Source: Plasmodium malariae
Lineage: Eukaryota; Apicomplexa; Aconoidasida; Haemosporida; Plasmodiidae
NCBI RefSeq assembly: GCF_900090045.1
Contig: NC_041783.1
Location: 1,137,501-1,201,500 of the forward strand
Reading direction: 5' to 3'
DNA: 64,000 nt
Part shown: in pieces, positions 43,801-53,794 of the stretch
Numbering within the stretch: the stretch's first letter is position 1
Layout: each line of letters opens with the position of its first letter
The notes under the pieces: model-generated
Seen by the model: only the letters and a program-made list of their open reading frames with translations
Told to the model about the DNA's origin: nothing
The model's database searches: none
Made by a program: the position numbers and the translations under genes

Positions 43801-45366
43801 TATGATGGTAACTGTTACAGTAGTAATGGTTATAATAGTAATAGTAAGGAGGAACTAAGAAAATACTACTTAATAAAAGAAGAAATAAACAGATTAAATA
43901 AACGTTTAATTAGTGAAAGGCCAACATTTCTACAAAAACTAGCTGTAGCCAAAACTTTAGAAAATAATAAAATAATATATTTTCCTCATAATATTGATTT
44001 TAGGGGTAGAATGTATCCTCTCTCTCCTCATTTACATCATATGAGTGATGATATATGTAGAAGCTTAATTTCATTTTATGATGAAAAAGAAATAGGAGAA
44101 AGAGGTTTATTCTGGTTAAAAATACATTTAGCTAACAATTTTGGAAAAGATAAACTAAATTTTGATAAAAGAATAGAATGGGTTAATAAAAATCTACATA
44201 ATATTAAAAAATTAAGTGAAAATCCTTTTGAAAATATGGAATTTTGGAATACAGCAGATAAACCATGGCAAGCTTTAGCTGTATCTTTAGAATTAACAAA
44301 AGCCTTGCAGTGTTCGGATGCTACAAAATTTAAAAGTAGTATACCAGTACAACAGGACGGTACATGTAATGGTCTACAACATTACGCTGCCTTGGGAAAG
44401 GATAAAAATGGAGGAAAAGCGGTAAACATCATTCCATCCGACGAACCGCAAGATATTTATTCGGTCGTGCTGGACATAGTGATAAGTAAGATTAGGAGAG
44501 ATCTAGGCACGGGGGATGCGAACAGTATGGGAAGCATACGCAGTGTGAGCAAATCTAGCTGCGTAAGCAGTTTAAGCAGTTCTAGGGGTTGTAGAGACTG
44601 GGGTAATGGCTTGAGCAGGGGAGATCTGGCTAATTACTGCTTTACATATGATTTACTGAAAAGAAAAGTAGTTAAGCAAACCATTATGACGATCTGCTAT
44701 GGGGTAACATCCATAGGAGCAAAGAATCAAGTAAAGGGGAAAATTCAAAATATGATTGGAAAAGACTTAGACAAAAATACGATTAACAAACTGTCACAAT
44801 ATATTTCCAATTATATATTTGAATCAATTAGTGAAATATTTAAAAGAGCAATGATAATAAAAAAATGGTTTAATAATTTATCTAAAGTTACTAATGAACT
44901 AAATATACCTATTACTTGGATTTCCCCCATAGGTTTACCATGTGAACAACCCTACAGATTAGGAAATAGAATTTTAGTTAATACACCACTACAGTCAGTT
45001 AGTGTTATATCTTATCAAAATAGTTTATTACACAAAAATAAGCAAAGGTTAGGATTCCCACCAAATTTTGTACATTCCTTAGATGCATCTCATTTAATGA
45101 TGACAGCAGAAAAAATGCTAATCCAAAATAATTTTAGTTTCGCAGCTGTACATGACTCCTATTGGGCACATGCATGTAATGTTGACATTATGAACACATT
45201 CATTAGAGATTCTTTTGTAACCTTATATAATGAACCTATCTTAGAAAACATTTATAAAAATTTTAGGATGAGATTAGGTAAATATGCTACCAAAATACCT
45301 CCACCCCCCGAGCAAGGGGAATTAGACATATCGCTTGTTCGGCAGAGTAGTTACTTTTTTAGCTGA
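40825..45366 (+). CDS. Mitochondrial DNA-directed RNA polymerase (T7 type)
   Basis: A single-subunit polymerase that transcribes the mitochondrial genome; 1513 residues, one exon. The N-terminus is leader-like (Arg/Phe/Thr-rich). Residues 20-720 hold basic, low-complexity extension and N-terminal domain. Residues 727-790 carry 12-bp repeats (EDVK x5 then EHIN x6, 42990-43185). The catalytic part is clear: DFRGRMYPLS; motif A QQDGTCNGLQHYAALGKD with Asp1178; motif B R1280-K-V-V-K1284 ... Y1292-G, with the same spacing as T7 Arg627/Lys631/Tyr639; and motif C H1443-D1444-S. All catalytic residues are present. A Ser/Arg/Gly-rich insert lies between motifs A and B (about 1228-1270), and another Asn/Ser insert at 975-1010. 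Polymerases of this family are usually 900-1300 residues, so this one is enlarged by inserts. Confidence 0.96.
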   Translation: MRINITTIFSINRFTKFYTNRFFTFFLRREGKQGECPFSDIIVSVSTNINVTRKEKENESIIYKNANIINVNKDDKYTRKGCIEDSKVNRFTNPQLTDNCSKGKNNRIKKCKKEKKNIDSPHGKVNIRFLNKSEQRKKPIEQEEIKEQSRSYTESTNIDKEVVNELHNLIRSIKKLDVEKKKNIIKYIDTLDKKYVQNVDKKILIFFENLDLYMSANGLLMCDIGGAEIINHIEKVDIEGGERQLNSPLSVDATDDKGYENGILRPSTDLRMGINTDVSTGISMNVGSSAGNNINNLFDMNFIREQKKLIYGDNIYPIVLNKREKEDKVTINDQGKTRKLLNKMDSCEKMRNREDTDHCDIINVRRQMLIERSSYKKAIEEAEDFVSNLHNLKKITEIQGLCKIYLNWVSELEKKIIYYKEKKKIRNKKIRKKNFLPEHMEEKLLAIITVKWAIQYTFNPLKKKYSNNVTTQSKNFEQSYAYQSLFTHVAIKIGEEVNNEMNFQLLDKNNLLSNYIKKNKSNVSFSHFQKYRILNEIRRKIRNAKGEAVNSGTLKSSTGEAMLSNERIAPEVSSIDDCNHLISNNIDLIQWNSARKAAVGGFLLKMLVDNAKVDVDLNTAKEEYKNEYKYYLFLHKTAKSNGDMLYSECKYKKELNYQRFYEEESNSLKFIILDRSKTGADGTRAANNADNCSNMVEEKGKKKKKNMTCSGEGSKSGREGGEVKGEVNAEVKGEVSSEVNEDVKEDVKEDVKEDVKENVKEHINAHINEHINEHINEHINEHINEHVDEIDVRGAGKGVKREKEENKFCQKQKEKLKRKEIILYRSRRDKNKIELSVFVHSYIWKNNGWYGVIHMRGCCANYLLNNAINSHVPLNYLPMICKPKRWINNEEGGMLLLKNNFIRCNIKPLFNLDVCDLSRIKNIVSEIGNVRWKINKEILYFIEEAYMNGKTIGKIPLNKNYSLPDSIGMITLSNDNNRNNSNNDYNSNSSNNYDGNCYSSNGYNSNSKEELRKYYLIKEEINRLNKRLISERPTFLQKLAVAKTLENNKIIYFPHNIDFRGRMYPLSPHLHHMSDDICRSLISFYDEKEIGERGLFWLKIHLANNFGKDKLNFDKRIEWVNKNLHNIKKLSENPFENMEFWNTADKPWQALAVSLELTKALQCSDATKFKSSIPVQQDGTCNGLQHYAALGKDKNGGKAVNIIPSDEPQDIYSVVLDIVISKIRRDLGTGDANSMGSIRSVSKSSCVSSLSSSRGCRDWGNGLSRGDLANYCFTYDLLKRKVVKQTIMTICYGVTSIGAKNQVKGKIQNMIGKDLDKNTINKLSQYISNYIFESISEIFKRAMIIKKWFNNLSKVTNELNIPITWISPIGLPCEQPYRLGNRILVNTPLQSVSVISYQNSLLHKNKQRLGFPPNFVHSLDASHLMMTAEKMLIQNNFSFAAVHDSYWAHACNVDIMNTFIRDSFVTLYNEPILENIYKNFRMRLGKYATKIPPPPEQGELDISLVRQSSYFFS

Positions 45367-45478
45367 AAGGTAGGGGAGGCACACATGGAAGTGCTACCAG
45401 ATCTTTCTACTGCTTCCTTCATCGCATAATTGGAATTTTACTCATAATTAGCCTAAAATAATCCGTTATCTGTTTTTT

Positions 45479-46076
45479 TCATTTGTTATAATTCGAGCGC
45501 ATTCTTGCAACAAGTGTGCATGTACATGTGTGTATGCTCATATTAGGGAAGACACGCATACAAATAAGTGCTTTAAGAAAAAATTTAGATGTATTTGTTT
45601 TTGTTTTTGTTTTTATTTTTATTTTTTTTTCATTTTTTCGTTTTTGCTCTTTTTTTATTTTTTTTGCTCACTCAACTTAACTACTACTTACATACCCACT
45701 TGTGAATATTGTCGAACTGCCAATCTATGTGAATCTGGCTCAGACATATGTTGTGAGATTTTCATCAATTCAGCTTTTATTTATTTTATTATATACCTAT
45801 TTAATTATGTAATGAAGAGAGTTTTAAAGAAAATAAAACAGTAAATACGCATTACACGTGAGTTCATAAAAAAATAAACATATATAGGCGTATGTGCGTG
45901 GGTATATTGCGTATGTATACGTGTCTGTATATATAGATACATATGCTCACACATTTACATGTGCCCATATACGCGCTAATATTACCCCAAAAATAAAAAT
46001 AAAATAGAAATGCATTTCGACACATATACACATATGTGCACAAATGTACCTCTTTAGTTTTTGACAGACTGTTCAT
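45479..46076 (-). CDS. Candidate 3-exon gene, unknown function (86 residues)
   Basis: Low-confidence assembly. Exons (minus): 45986-46076 (MNSLSKTKEVHLC..., donor TGGG|GTAATA), 45696-45773 (after AAATAAAAG; ELMKISQHMSEPDSHRLAVR..., donor GTGG|GTATGT) and 45479-45570 (after TTTTTTCTTAAAG; ...LICMRVFPNMSIHTCTCTLV..., stop TGA). All are phase 1. The middle exon is the most coding-like. The plus strand of the same region also has an open frame (Cys-rich, ending 45844), so strand is uncertain. The final exon would lie about 110 bp past the mtRNAP stop, tail to tail. Confidence 0.22.
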
Positions 46077-46097
46077 ATACAGAATTTTATAAATAAG

Positions 46098-46099
<2 letters not shown>

Positions 46100-46128
<29 letters not shown>

Positions 46129-46693
46129 AATTAAATTAAATTAAATTAAATCAAATTAAATTATAAATTTTACATAATATTTATTCCTTTTTAATTTGAA
46201 ACAAATTTCATTTAAAAAGAAAATGTGTGCACTCAAAAACCAAATATAAACTGTTATTCTGCAATTTTGGGATTAACAATGAAAAAATGGAAAAGCACAA
46301 AACAGCAAATCGTGAAAATTAGAACGTGCATATTACTATATACGAATATTATATGGTAAAAATTATATGGAGAAATAATATAAGAAAGCTTAATTATAAC
46401 AATAAAATTGCAACTTTACGTTTCTACCGTAGCGCGCAAATTTATTCCTTCCTTTCATTTCCTTACTGCTTCCAATTTTACACATACATTAAAATAAAAA
46501 AGGATTGAGAATCTATTTAGGTGTCAAACAAAATTATTTAGCAAGAAAATATGGTCTTATTCATCTTGTCATTCAGTTTTTCCATTACTTGGACATTTAA
46601 TATTTTCCTTGTCTTCACCCAACTGTACCTTTTTGAATATTCTTTTTTTTTTTTTTTTATTGGTGAAAAGGTAGGCCACATTTCCTGTCCTGT

Positions 46694-46726
<33 letters not shown>

Positions 46727-46800
46727 CTAGCTAGCTTACAATTTATATCACTATTTTATATTATCCTATGCCATGTTTCGCTTTTTTTTTTTTTTTTTCT
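46100..46800. other. Intergenic between mtRNAP and TIM44 3' ends
   Basis: Poly-A of about 28 nt (46098-46126), AATTA stutters and three poly-T runs (46645-46660, 46700-46727, 46782-46799). A plus-strand frame at 46326-46508 has nothing to support it. Confidence 0.6.
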
Positions 46801-48575
46801 TTACCAGGAGGGGGTATTGCCAATAATTGCAAACTCCCTTACTATGTAAGGGTACAGTAATCCCTCTTTTTCGGGTTCGGGGTGTTTAGATAGGGCTATG
46901 GTATAAACAACTTCTCTAATGTCATCAATTTTTCCTTCAATAATTTCATCATTTTTATTTTTTAAGCAATTAATTTGTTGTGTGTGGAACGTAAAAATGA
47001 ACCAAGGAGTACTTTCTTCCATTCTTTGAGCTCCTTTAAGTTCATGATTTTTGTATATTAAAACATTAGTGTCTAGGAAGACTTTTTTTTTTTTTCTTTC
47101 ATTAATACTTGCATTTAAGGAATTAAATGCCGATGGGCCACAGTGTAATCGGAGTGTTTCTTCATCTCCAATTAAATAAGATTCGACAATATGTTTTGAT
47201 ATAACATATTCAAATAAATACATCAGTTCTGATAATTTAAAATTTTTATCATGCATTTTCATTTCTCTTAGAGCAGCAGCTAATTCAGTTTCCCCAAATA
47301 ATTTTCCTAAAATAGGGTTTTCAAAAAAATTATTTAAAAATGGCATATCTTTCAATTTACTTCCAAATTTATCCCATGCAGACTCATAGGTTAAAATTAA
47401 TTCGCTACCTTCTTTATTTTCACAATTTTTATTTTTATCGACTGACTGTTCATTCGCGTTGTTAACACTGTCACTGTCATTATAATTAATACTGTTTTCT
47501 TTTTCGTTTTCTTCAAAATTTTTACTTACATTTTTAGCACTCACATTTTTGCCACTCATATTTTTGCCACTCATATTTTTGCCACTCACATTTTTACTAC
47601 TCACATTTTTATACCCCTTTTTTTCATTAATCTGGGCATTTTTTTTTTTAAACCTTTTTATTGCCATTTCTTGCCGCCATTTGTCTAAATGAACGAATGC
47701 ATTGTTGTCATTCCACTTTTCACTCAACTCAATCAATTTATTTGTTGTATTTATTAGTAATTCTTTTAAGGTTAAGAATAATTTAACAGTTATGTATTTA
47801 CTATATTTTAATGCGTAATAATTTTCAAAACAATATGAAACAAAATTGTTGATATCATTGCATATTATTTTTATCGCCTCTGCGTTTTTTTCTTTTACTG
47901 TTTTAAAAAAATTTGTGTTTTCTTCAATTCGTCTTTTTAATTTTATTGCCTTATCTTCTATTTCTATTTTATCCTTCAATTCCTTTAAAGCCTCTTGGTA
48001 CTTTTTGTTTTCTTTCATGTCTTTCTTAACCTAGGGGGGGGGAGTAAAGCAATTGTGGCACGAATGAGGTCAGCAGTGTGATACATACACACATGCTTGA
48101 ACACATATATGCATACATACGTTAATAAATACATGAATACATACATGAATACATACATGAATACAGACAAGAACACATAAACACGAGAATATACACACAA
48201 ACATACATTCACGTACACATTAATACTCACGTTAACATTCACATTCACGGATCATAAATAATTAACGAGAGCTGAACGCGTCATGTACAAACTTAAAGCG
48301 CATTTTCAGCTAAAGCTTCACACAGTGAAGTGTGTTCCTACCTGTTCTATAACATTCTTCATAAAGCTGGAATAATTTTTTTTATTTAAGGATGAGTATA
48401 TGCATCCAAGTACTTTTCTGTCACTACTTTCGAAACAATACACCCTATTAAGTATTATATTTTTACTATTATATATATTTTTGACTTCACATTTTCCCGA
48501 AATTAATCTTCTATATTTTAAATTATTACCACTTTTAAAATTTTTCACAACTACATTATTTATTATACTCTTCAT
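46801..48575 (-). CDS. TIM44, mitochondrial import motor subunit (2 exons)
   Basis: TIM44 tethers mitochondrial Hsp70 to the TIM23 channel. Exon 1 is 48342-48575 (78 codons), ending GAACAG|GTAGGA. Exon 2 is 46801-48030, after CCCCCCTAG. Both are phase 0, giving 487 residues. Splicing restores the family's start of the mature protein, VIEQVKKDMKENKKYQEALK, followed by a charged coiled coil (ELKDKIEIEDKAIKLKRRIE). A Ser/Asn/Lys repeat (KNVSGKNMSGKN..., about residues 220-245) and an Asp/Asn-rich linker are parasite additions. The C-terminal Tim44 domain (about 290-487) includes WDKFGSKLKDMPFLNNFFEN, PILGKLFGETELAAALREMK and ...LDTNVLIYK, as in the family. Exon 1 is leader-like (basic, no acids at the start). 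GrpE in this window serves the same motor. Confidence 0.93.
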
Positions 48576-48668
48576 TCTACTAAAACTTACGCTGCGCTTT
48601 TACCAAATTGAGCTATTTCGTGTACATTTATACTAATATATAAATACACAAGTACGTACGCATATACA

Positions 48669-48699
<31 letters not shown>

Positions 48700-49882
48700 T
48701 TATAAATACTTGAACAAGGATCAAATTACATATGAATTTAGGACATGTAGGAGTGCGTGGAAATGCATTAATCATATGAACGCAAACATTTATGTGCATA
48801 AATTTATGTATATATGTTCATATACATACATACATACAAACACACATATGAGCAAACGTAAGTACATACGTGCGCGTGTATTTCTCCTTTCGGGGGGTAT
48901 ACATAAAGGGCGCAAATTATACGTATTTGTCCCACTTAATTATATACATTAAAAAAAATTAATAAAAAATAAATAATATTTCTAGTGCGACAAACTGTTT
49001 ACAACGTAACAACCTACTTCTTATATTCAATGTAGAAACCCCTTAACTGTTGTTATTTTGTCGTATTTTTTTTTTATTTTATTTTAAAGCGAAGTAACCT
49101 TTTTTTTTTTTTTTTTTTTAAACTAAAAAGTTAAATATTTAGCATATGTTCATAATAAAGCATAAAATTTTATCTATACACGCTTTTAAAAAGCGTTTCC
49201 CGCTTAATTCTTTTTCACAGCTTGTACTCATATATGTATGTATTATTCACGTATGTATTACTTACATGTACGTACTGTATAATTTTTTTCTTCTTTTCCT
49301 TCGACGTTAAAATTTAAAGGCAAATTCTCAAAACATCATTTTTGCAAAACAAATTTTAAAGGCAAAACGTATTCTCAAAATAATTGCATCTTTTTTTTTT
49401 TTATTTTTTTTAATTTTTTTAATTTTTTTAATTTTTTTATTTTTTTTTTTTTATTTTATTTTTTTTTTTTATTTTTTTATTTTATTTTTTTATTACATTT
49501 TTTTATTATATTTTTTTATTTTTTTTTATTTTATTTTTTTTCCCTCTATCCATTTAAAATTTTATATTTTTTCTGAAGAAAAATTGAATACTGAAAATAG
49601 TTACCCCCAATTTTTGTTTTTTTTAGAAGGGAAAAAAATATACTTAAATGAAATATTGCTTGTTAAGTAGTACTACCTGCATATTGGCAAAAACTTTAAA
49701 ATCTATTATTTATTTTTTTTTTATGTTATATTATACCATATTTTGGCAAATTGTACCATATTTTAGCACATTTGGTTATATTTTATTTTAATTTATTTTC
49801 TTTAGCTTTATCAGATTTTCCATCATTATTTTTTTTTTTTTCTCATAAGTGGTAAGGAGAAAACGTTCAGGATGTTTTTTGA
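48576..49882. other. 5' flank of TIM44 and intergenic T-rich DNA
   Basis: Minus-strand fragments at about 48712-48777 (MINAFPRTPTCPKFICNLIL..., ending TTCAA|GTATTT) and about 48587-48640 look exon-like but could not be joined with confidence. From 49390 to 49545 is a long T-rich tract of TTTTTTTA/ATTTTTTT units. Confidence 0.5.
49390..49545. repeat. Poly-T/ATTTTTTT tract
   Basis: About 155 bp of nearly pure T with single A interruptions. Confidence 0.9.
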
Positions 49883-49968
49883 ATGTACGGATATTCTATG
49901 AAGCAGCATGATGGGAATGTTATGTTTAATATTAAATACGCGTCAATAAGGAAAGTGTCTCACAAGTT

Positions 49969-49969
<1 letters not shown>
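49883..49969 (+). CDS. Candidate first exon, unknown gene (29 residues)
   Basis: MYGYSMKQHDGNVMFNIKYA... ending at TTT|GTGCAT. The stretch is clearly less AT-rich than its flanks and has balanced residue use. It runs into a long TA microsatellite, which would be the start of an intron. I could not find the next exon before the convergent SmD1 gene. It may be a fragment or a chance frame. Confidence 0.28.

Positions 49970-49975
<6 letters not shown>

Positions 49976-50031
<56 letters not shown>
49976..50031. repeat. TA microsatellite
   Basis: About 28 TA units. Confidence 0.95.
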
Positions 50032-50033
<2 letters not shown>

Positions 50034-50283
50034 TTGTTAAATTGTTTAAAGGGGGGTGGGGGGAAAGAGTTAAGCAAAGGTGATGTTGTAGTTTTAAAAA
50101 AAAAAAAAAGGGTTTACCCAAAAATGGTACAAAAATAGTAAAAAATTGTTCAAAAAAAATTTATTAAAAATTAAAAGAAAAAGTAATCATTGTGGAAGGA
50201 CAATGTAATGGTTAGCAGGAATAAGAGAAAATTAGGCTGTTCCATTTTATTTATTTATTCTGTACATGTACGCATGCAAATAC

Positions 50284-50378
50284 ATATTCGTATACATACA
50301 TACATACATACATATATGTATAATACATACATACATACATATATGTATGTATAATACATACATATATATATATATGAA
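50284..50378. repeat. CATA/TATG microsatellite
   Basis: (CATA)n blocks separated by TATATGTATAATA, ending in a TA run, about 60 bp before the SmD1 stop (so probably in its 3' UTR). Confidence 0.85.
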
Positions 50379-50439
50379 CATGTACTGTTCGTATATTTCC
50401 ATTTTTTTCTTATTTTTTTGGGGCACAACGAACTGTATA

Positions 50440-50817
50440 CTACCTTTTGGCAATTTTCCTTCCTCGCCCCCGTCCCTTTGTCTTCCCTTTATCTTTACCT
50501 GCAAAAGTTTTGTCTTTCGAAATTTTATGTTTCGGTGTATCATCAACTAATAGTGTGTCCAGAGGTAAATTATCGGACAAAATAAAATATCTTATATTAT
50601 TACCCCTTATAGTTACATGCTCAAGGGATAAAAATTGTTTTGTTTTAACATTATATTCACCTATATTTTTATTCTTAATAACGACTTTAACATTCTTCAT
50701 ATGTGTATTCATTTTAATATCTATTCCTGTTATCACACCAGTTATAAGGGTTCCATTTTTTAGTTCTATCGTTACATTTTCATTTGTCAACTTCATTAAA
50801 AATGATACTAGCTTCAT
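50440..50817 (-). CDS. Small nuclear ribonucleoprotein SmD1
   Basis: A core subunit of the heptameric Sm ring on spliceosomal U1, U2, U4 and U5 snRNAs, in the nucleus. It is a 125-residue single exon. It starts [20 protein letters not shown], nearly identical to SmD1 of other eukaryotes. Sm1 motif: [20 protein letters not shown]. Sm2 motif: [20 protein letters not shown], with the RGNNIRYF signature. A short C-terminal GRGRGRK tail replaces the long Gly-Arg tail of animals. A parasite-specific insertion of a few residues ([11 protein letters not shown]) lies between the two motifs. The length matches the family (about 119). Confidence 0.95.
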   Translation of the reverse strand: MKLVSFLMKLTNENVTIELKNGTLITGVITGIDIKMNTHMKNVKVVIKNKNIGEYNVKTKQFLSLEHVTIRGNNIRYFILSDNLPLDTLLVDDTPKHKISKDKTFAGKDKGKTKGRGRGRKIAKR

Positions 50818-51390
50818 TTTATATCAACGGGGGATGGGGGGAGGCGGATATGAGAGGTTGCACAGGATTCCACGTATAGACTTTCGGTTTTACTCAATTT
50901 ATATATATACATATATATGTGTAAATATGTACGGGTATATGTATAAGTGTATACGTATATATATATGAATGTACATATATATTATGCACAATGTACCAGC
51001 CTTTTATTATAAAAAAAAAATTAAGTAAAATGGGAAAAACGAGCTAAATGACAAAAATTCAAAAAAAGCAAAATATGTTGAACGAGTAAATAAACAGCAT
51101 AACCTAAAGAGGCAAACAAAATTTACTTGCATTAATACGATGACAATTACATACTACGCATAACATTTTGTTGTATTCTTTATATTTACAGCAAAAAAAA
51201 AAAAAAAAAAATGTAATAACTTGATAACGTGATAACGTAAAAATGGTACTTAAGAAAAAATAAAATAAACTAGAATGTAAATAAATAAGATTTAAAAACT
51301 CGACAATTTTGCAAAACTTGAAAAAATTGCAAAGTTTAGCCCAGTTAAACTATCTATATTCAAATAATTAAATTGTTGTGAAATACTTCC
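50818..51390. other. 5' flank of SmD1
   Basis: AT-rich with TATATACATA stretches and a poly-A run (about 51193-51210). No gene seen. Confidence 0.6.
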
Positions 51391-52658
51391 TCATCCTTCT
51401 ACAATAGCTTCATCCAGTTTAAGCGATGGTAAAAATGTGAGTCTGCACGAAAACTAGGATGATTAACGTTTATGTTGCGGAGGCAAGAAAAAAGCTTACG
51501 TTTACTCAAAATGAAATAAAATGTAGCGAAATGTAGCGAAATGAAGCGAAATGAAGCGAAATGAAGCGAAATGAAGCGAAATGAAGCGAAATAAACAAGC
51601 ATAACTATCTTGTAGGAAAAATAAATAAATAAATAAAACAAAATAGTGTCATTCGCAAAAAATGAAAAAAAAAAAAATTACATTGAATTGAACTTAATTA
51701 AAGATTTCGTACATATGCATACGTAGAAGGCGCAAGCACATATATATGACATACAACAATTTTTTAAATAAGGACGTAAAAAACTATTAAGGGAATATAC
51801 TAATTTGCACAAAAAATTGGTGTACCGCTAATGATTTCTTATTATTATGACTTTCTTAATGTAGCATGTAGAACATTACTACAGGACTGCTTTTTTTTTT
51901 TTTTTTTTTTTTTTTTGCAAAAATAAACTCCCTTTTGCTGTATATATACATACAGTAAGAAATAGTTATTGTGAATTGAAAAAAAAAAAATTAAGCATTT
52001 ATTACCGTATTAAATAAACACACACGCTTGCATATAACATAGGTTAAAATACTCCATTCTGTTAAAACGCCTGTTACACTATATGTTGTTAAAAAATTAA
52101 GGATCCATTTTGTTATATGCTCGAATGAGAAAAAATATATATTTCCTTTTATGAAGTATTAACATTTATCCATATTTATTTACGCATATTATTATTTTTG
52201 AAAATATTATTTATTATATTTGAAAAAAAAAAAAAAAAAAAAAAAGGTTAAAACAAAACGAAAAGAAGGAAATAACAAAAGGTTGTAAAAAAGGCTCAAA
52301 AGAGAAAAATATATATACATACGATTTCAAAATTGTCAAAGTAGCAGATATATTTTATAGTAGGCATAGTACCCATGCATATATATTCTCTTTTTAATTC
52401 ACTAGTTGTATATGCAAAATAAAACTGTACGTTAAACTTATCGGGGGGAAGAAATACACTTAACACGTACGCAGAACTTACTATGTACACCGTATCTCAG
52501 TTTTTACACACAAAAAAGGTGCACGTTTTAACCGCATATGTTATAAAGTACATATATGCAATGATATATATATATATATATATACATACATACAATGCTT
52601 TTTTTTTTTTTTTTTTTCTTCCTAACGAAATAGGGTTAATTTTTCTTTTCTTCTTCAT
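51391..52658 (-). CDS. Candidate 3-exon gene, unknown function (93 residues)
   Basis: Not recognised. Exons (minus): 52594-52658 (MKKKRKINPISLGRKKKKKK..., donor GCATT|GTATGT), 52323-52476 (after TAGTAAG; SAYVLSVFLPPDKFNVQFYF..., donor AAATC|GTATGT) and 51391-51453 (after CATCCTAG; FSCRLTFLPSLKLDEAIVEG, TGA). Phases are 2 then 0. Exon 2 is a 51-residue stretch of ordinary composition with no repeat character and is the most convincing piece; the last intron is long (869 bp) and exon 3 less certain. The Lys-rich start resembles a nuclear localisation signal (inference). Long poly-A/poly-T runs sit in exon 1 and intron 2. Confidence 0.38.
51523..51595. repeat. 10-bp ATGAAGCGAA minisatellite
   Basis: About seven copies, the first two being ATGTAGCGAA. 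Inside the proposed last intron of the 51391-52658 candidate. Confidence 0.92.
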
Positions 52659-52746
52659 ATTTTTAAAGCCGTTTTGCTCATAAACAGTTCATTTGCATAA
52701 TTAAGAATGGTCATCTTAATAAACTTAAACACAACTCTTTTCAACA

Positions 52747-53448
52747 TTAACCGTTAATAATTTTGTTATATTTTTCCTCATCTATTATCCCTTCTTTTTT
52801 CAACTTGTTTAAACGGCATTTGTAAAAATAGGATGGCGTGTAATGTCTTACACTGAAGTCTGGTTTGTGGGCCTGGTATAAAGCTGCAGCGCCTAAAATT
52901 AAACTGAGAAAGCTGAAAGGGGAAAAACAAGGCGCCAGTAATTAAAAATAAAATAAACAATAAAATAAAATAAAAAGGAAAATAAAATAAAAAGGAAAAT
53001 AAAATAATTTGATATTGTTACGTCCACTATGTACACATGTTCTGATATACTGTATACATATATATATATGTACATACATATATGTTCGTGTGACGGGCGG
53101 GCAAAGGAGCATGCAACTACTCACTACTCACTACACACACTGTATGCTTAAATTTTAATATCATTTTTTAAAACAAATGAATATTTGCTCTCCTATGAAT
53201 ATTTTTACAAAAATTAGATCATATAATATTGAAAAGGAACACATCTATGGAATATTTTATTTTTAAAATACATTATTCTTTGTAACTCTTTTAACGGAAT
53301 TACTGAATAATAAATTATCTCTTTATCAAATCATATTTTTGCATTTTCCCCTTTGTCTTAATTACCTATAATGCCTTAAAAATTTAACTCTATCTTTCGA
53401 TATACTTGGGAAACTTTTAAAGATTATCTCAACAGGGATGAAAACCAT
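52747..53448 (-). CDS. Small 2-exon protein with one membrane segment, unknown function (82 residues)
   Basis: Not recognised. Exon 1 is 53366-53448, ending TATAG|GTAATT. Exon 2 is 52747-52912, after CCCCTTTCAG. Both are phase 2. The protein begins MVFIPVEIIFKSFPSISKDR, has a single hydrophobic segment FLSLILGAAALY (about residues 29-40), then YTPSYFYKCRLNKLKKEGII and an acidic/Asn-rich end. Codon use and residue balance are those of a real gene across both exons, and the intron (453 bp) contains the usual AT and poly-A tracts. The size, single helix and basic flanks resemble small subunits of mitochondrial respiratory or ATP synthase complexes, but I have no family match. Each exon alone is under 60 codons, so a length-filtered frame search would miss it. 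Confidence 0.68.
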
Positions 53449-53761
53449 TTTTCCAGAGCGCAGGAATGGTGAAGAACTTCACATATACGTGTAATATGTA
53501 CACATACACATGTACATATATATATACACAATATATATATGCTATCAAATTATCGTTTTTAAAATACTGTGCGTTTTCAAAAAACTATAAAATTTCAAGA
53601 AAAATATTTAATTGAAATACCTAAATTTTGCCTAATAAATTTTGTTAATTAAAAAAAATTCAAATAAACAAATAAAATAAACTCAAATAAAACAAATGCA
53701 AATAAAACAAATGCAAATAAAACAAATGCAAATAAAACAAATGCAAATAAAATAAATGCAA

Positions 53762-53794
<33 letters not shown>

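Noticed and set aside
48587..48625. tRNA-like D-arm sequence on the minus strand (ATAGCTCAATTTGGTAAAAGC)
   Set aside because: No matching anticodon stem, T-arm or acceptor stem follows; position 13-22 pairing fails.
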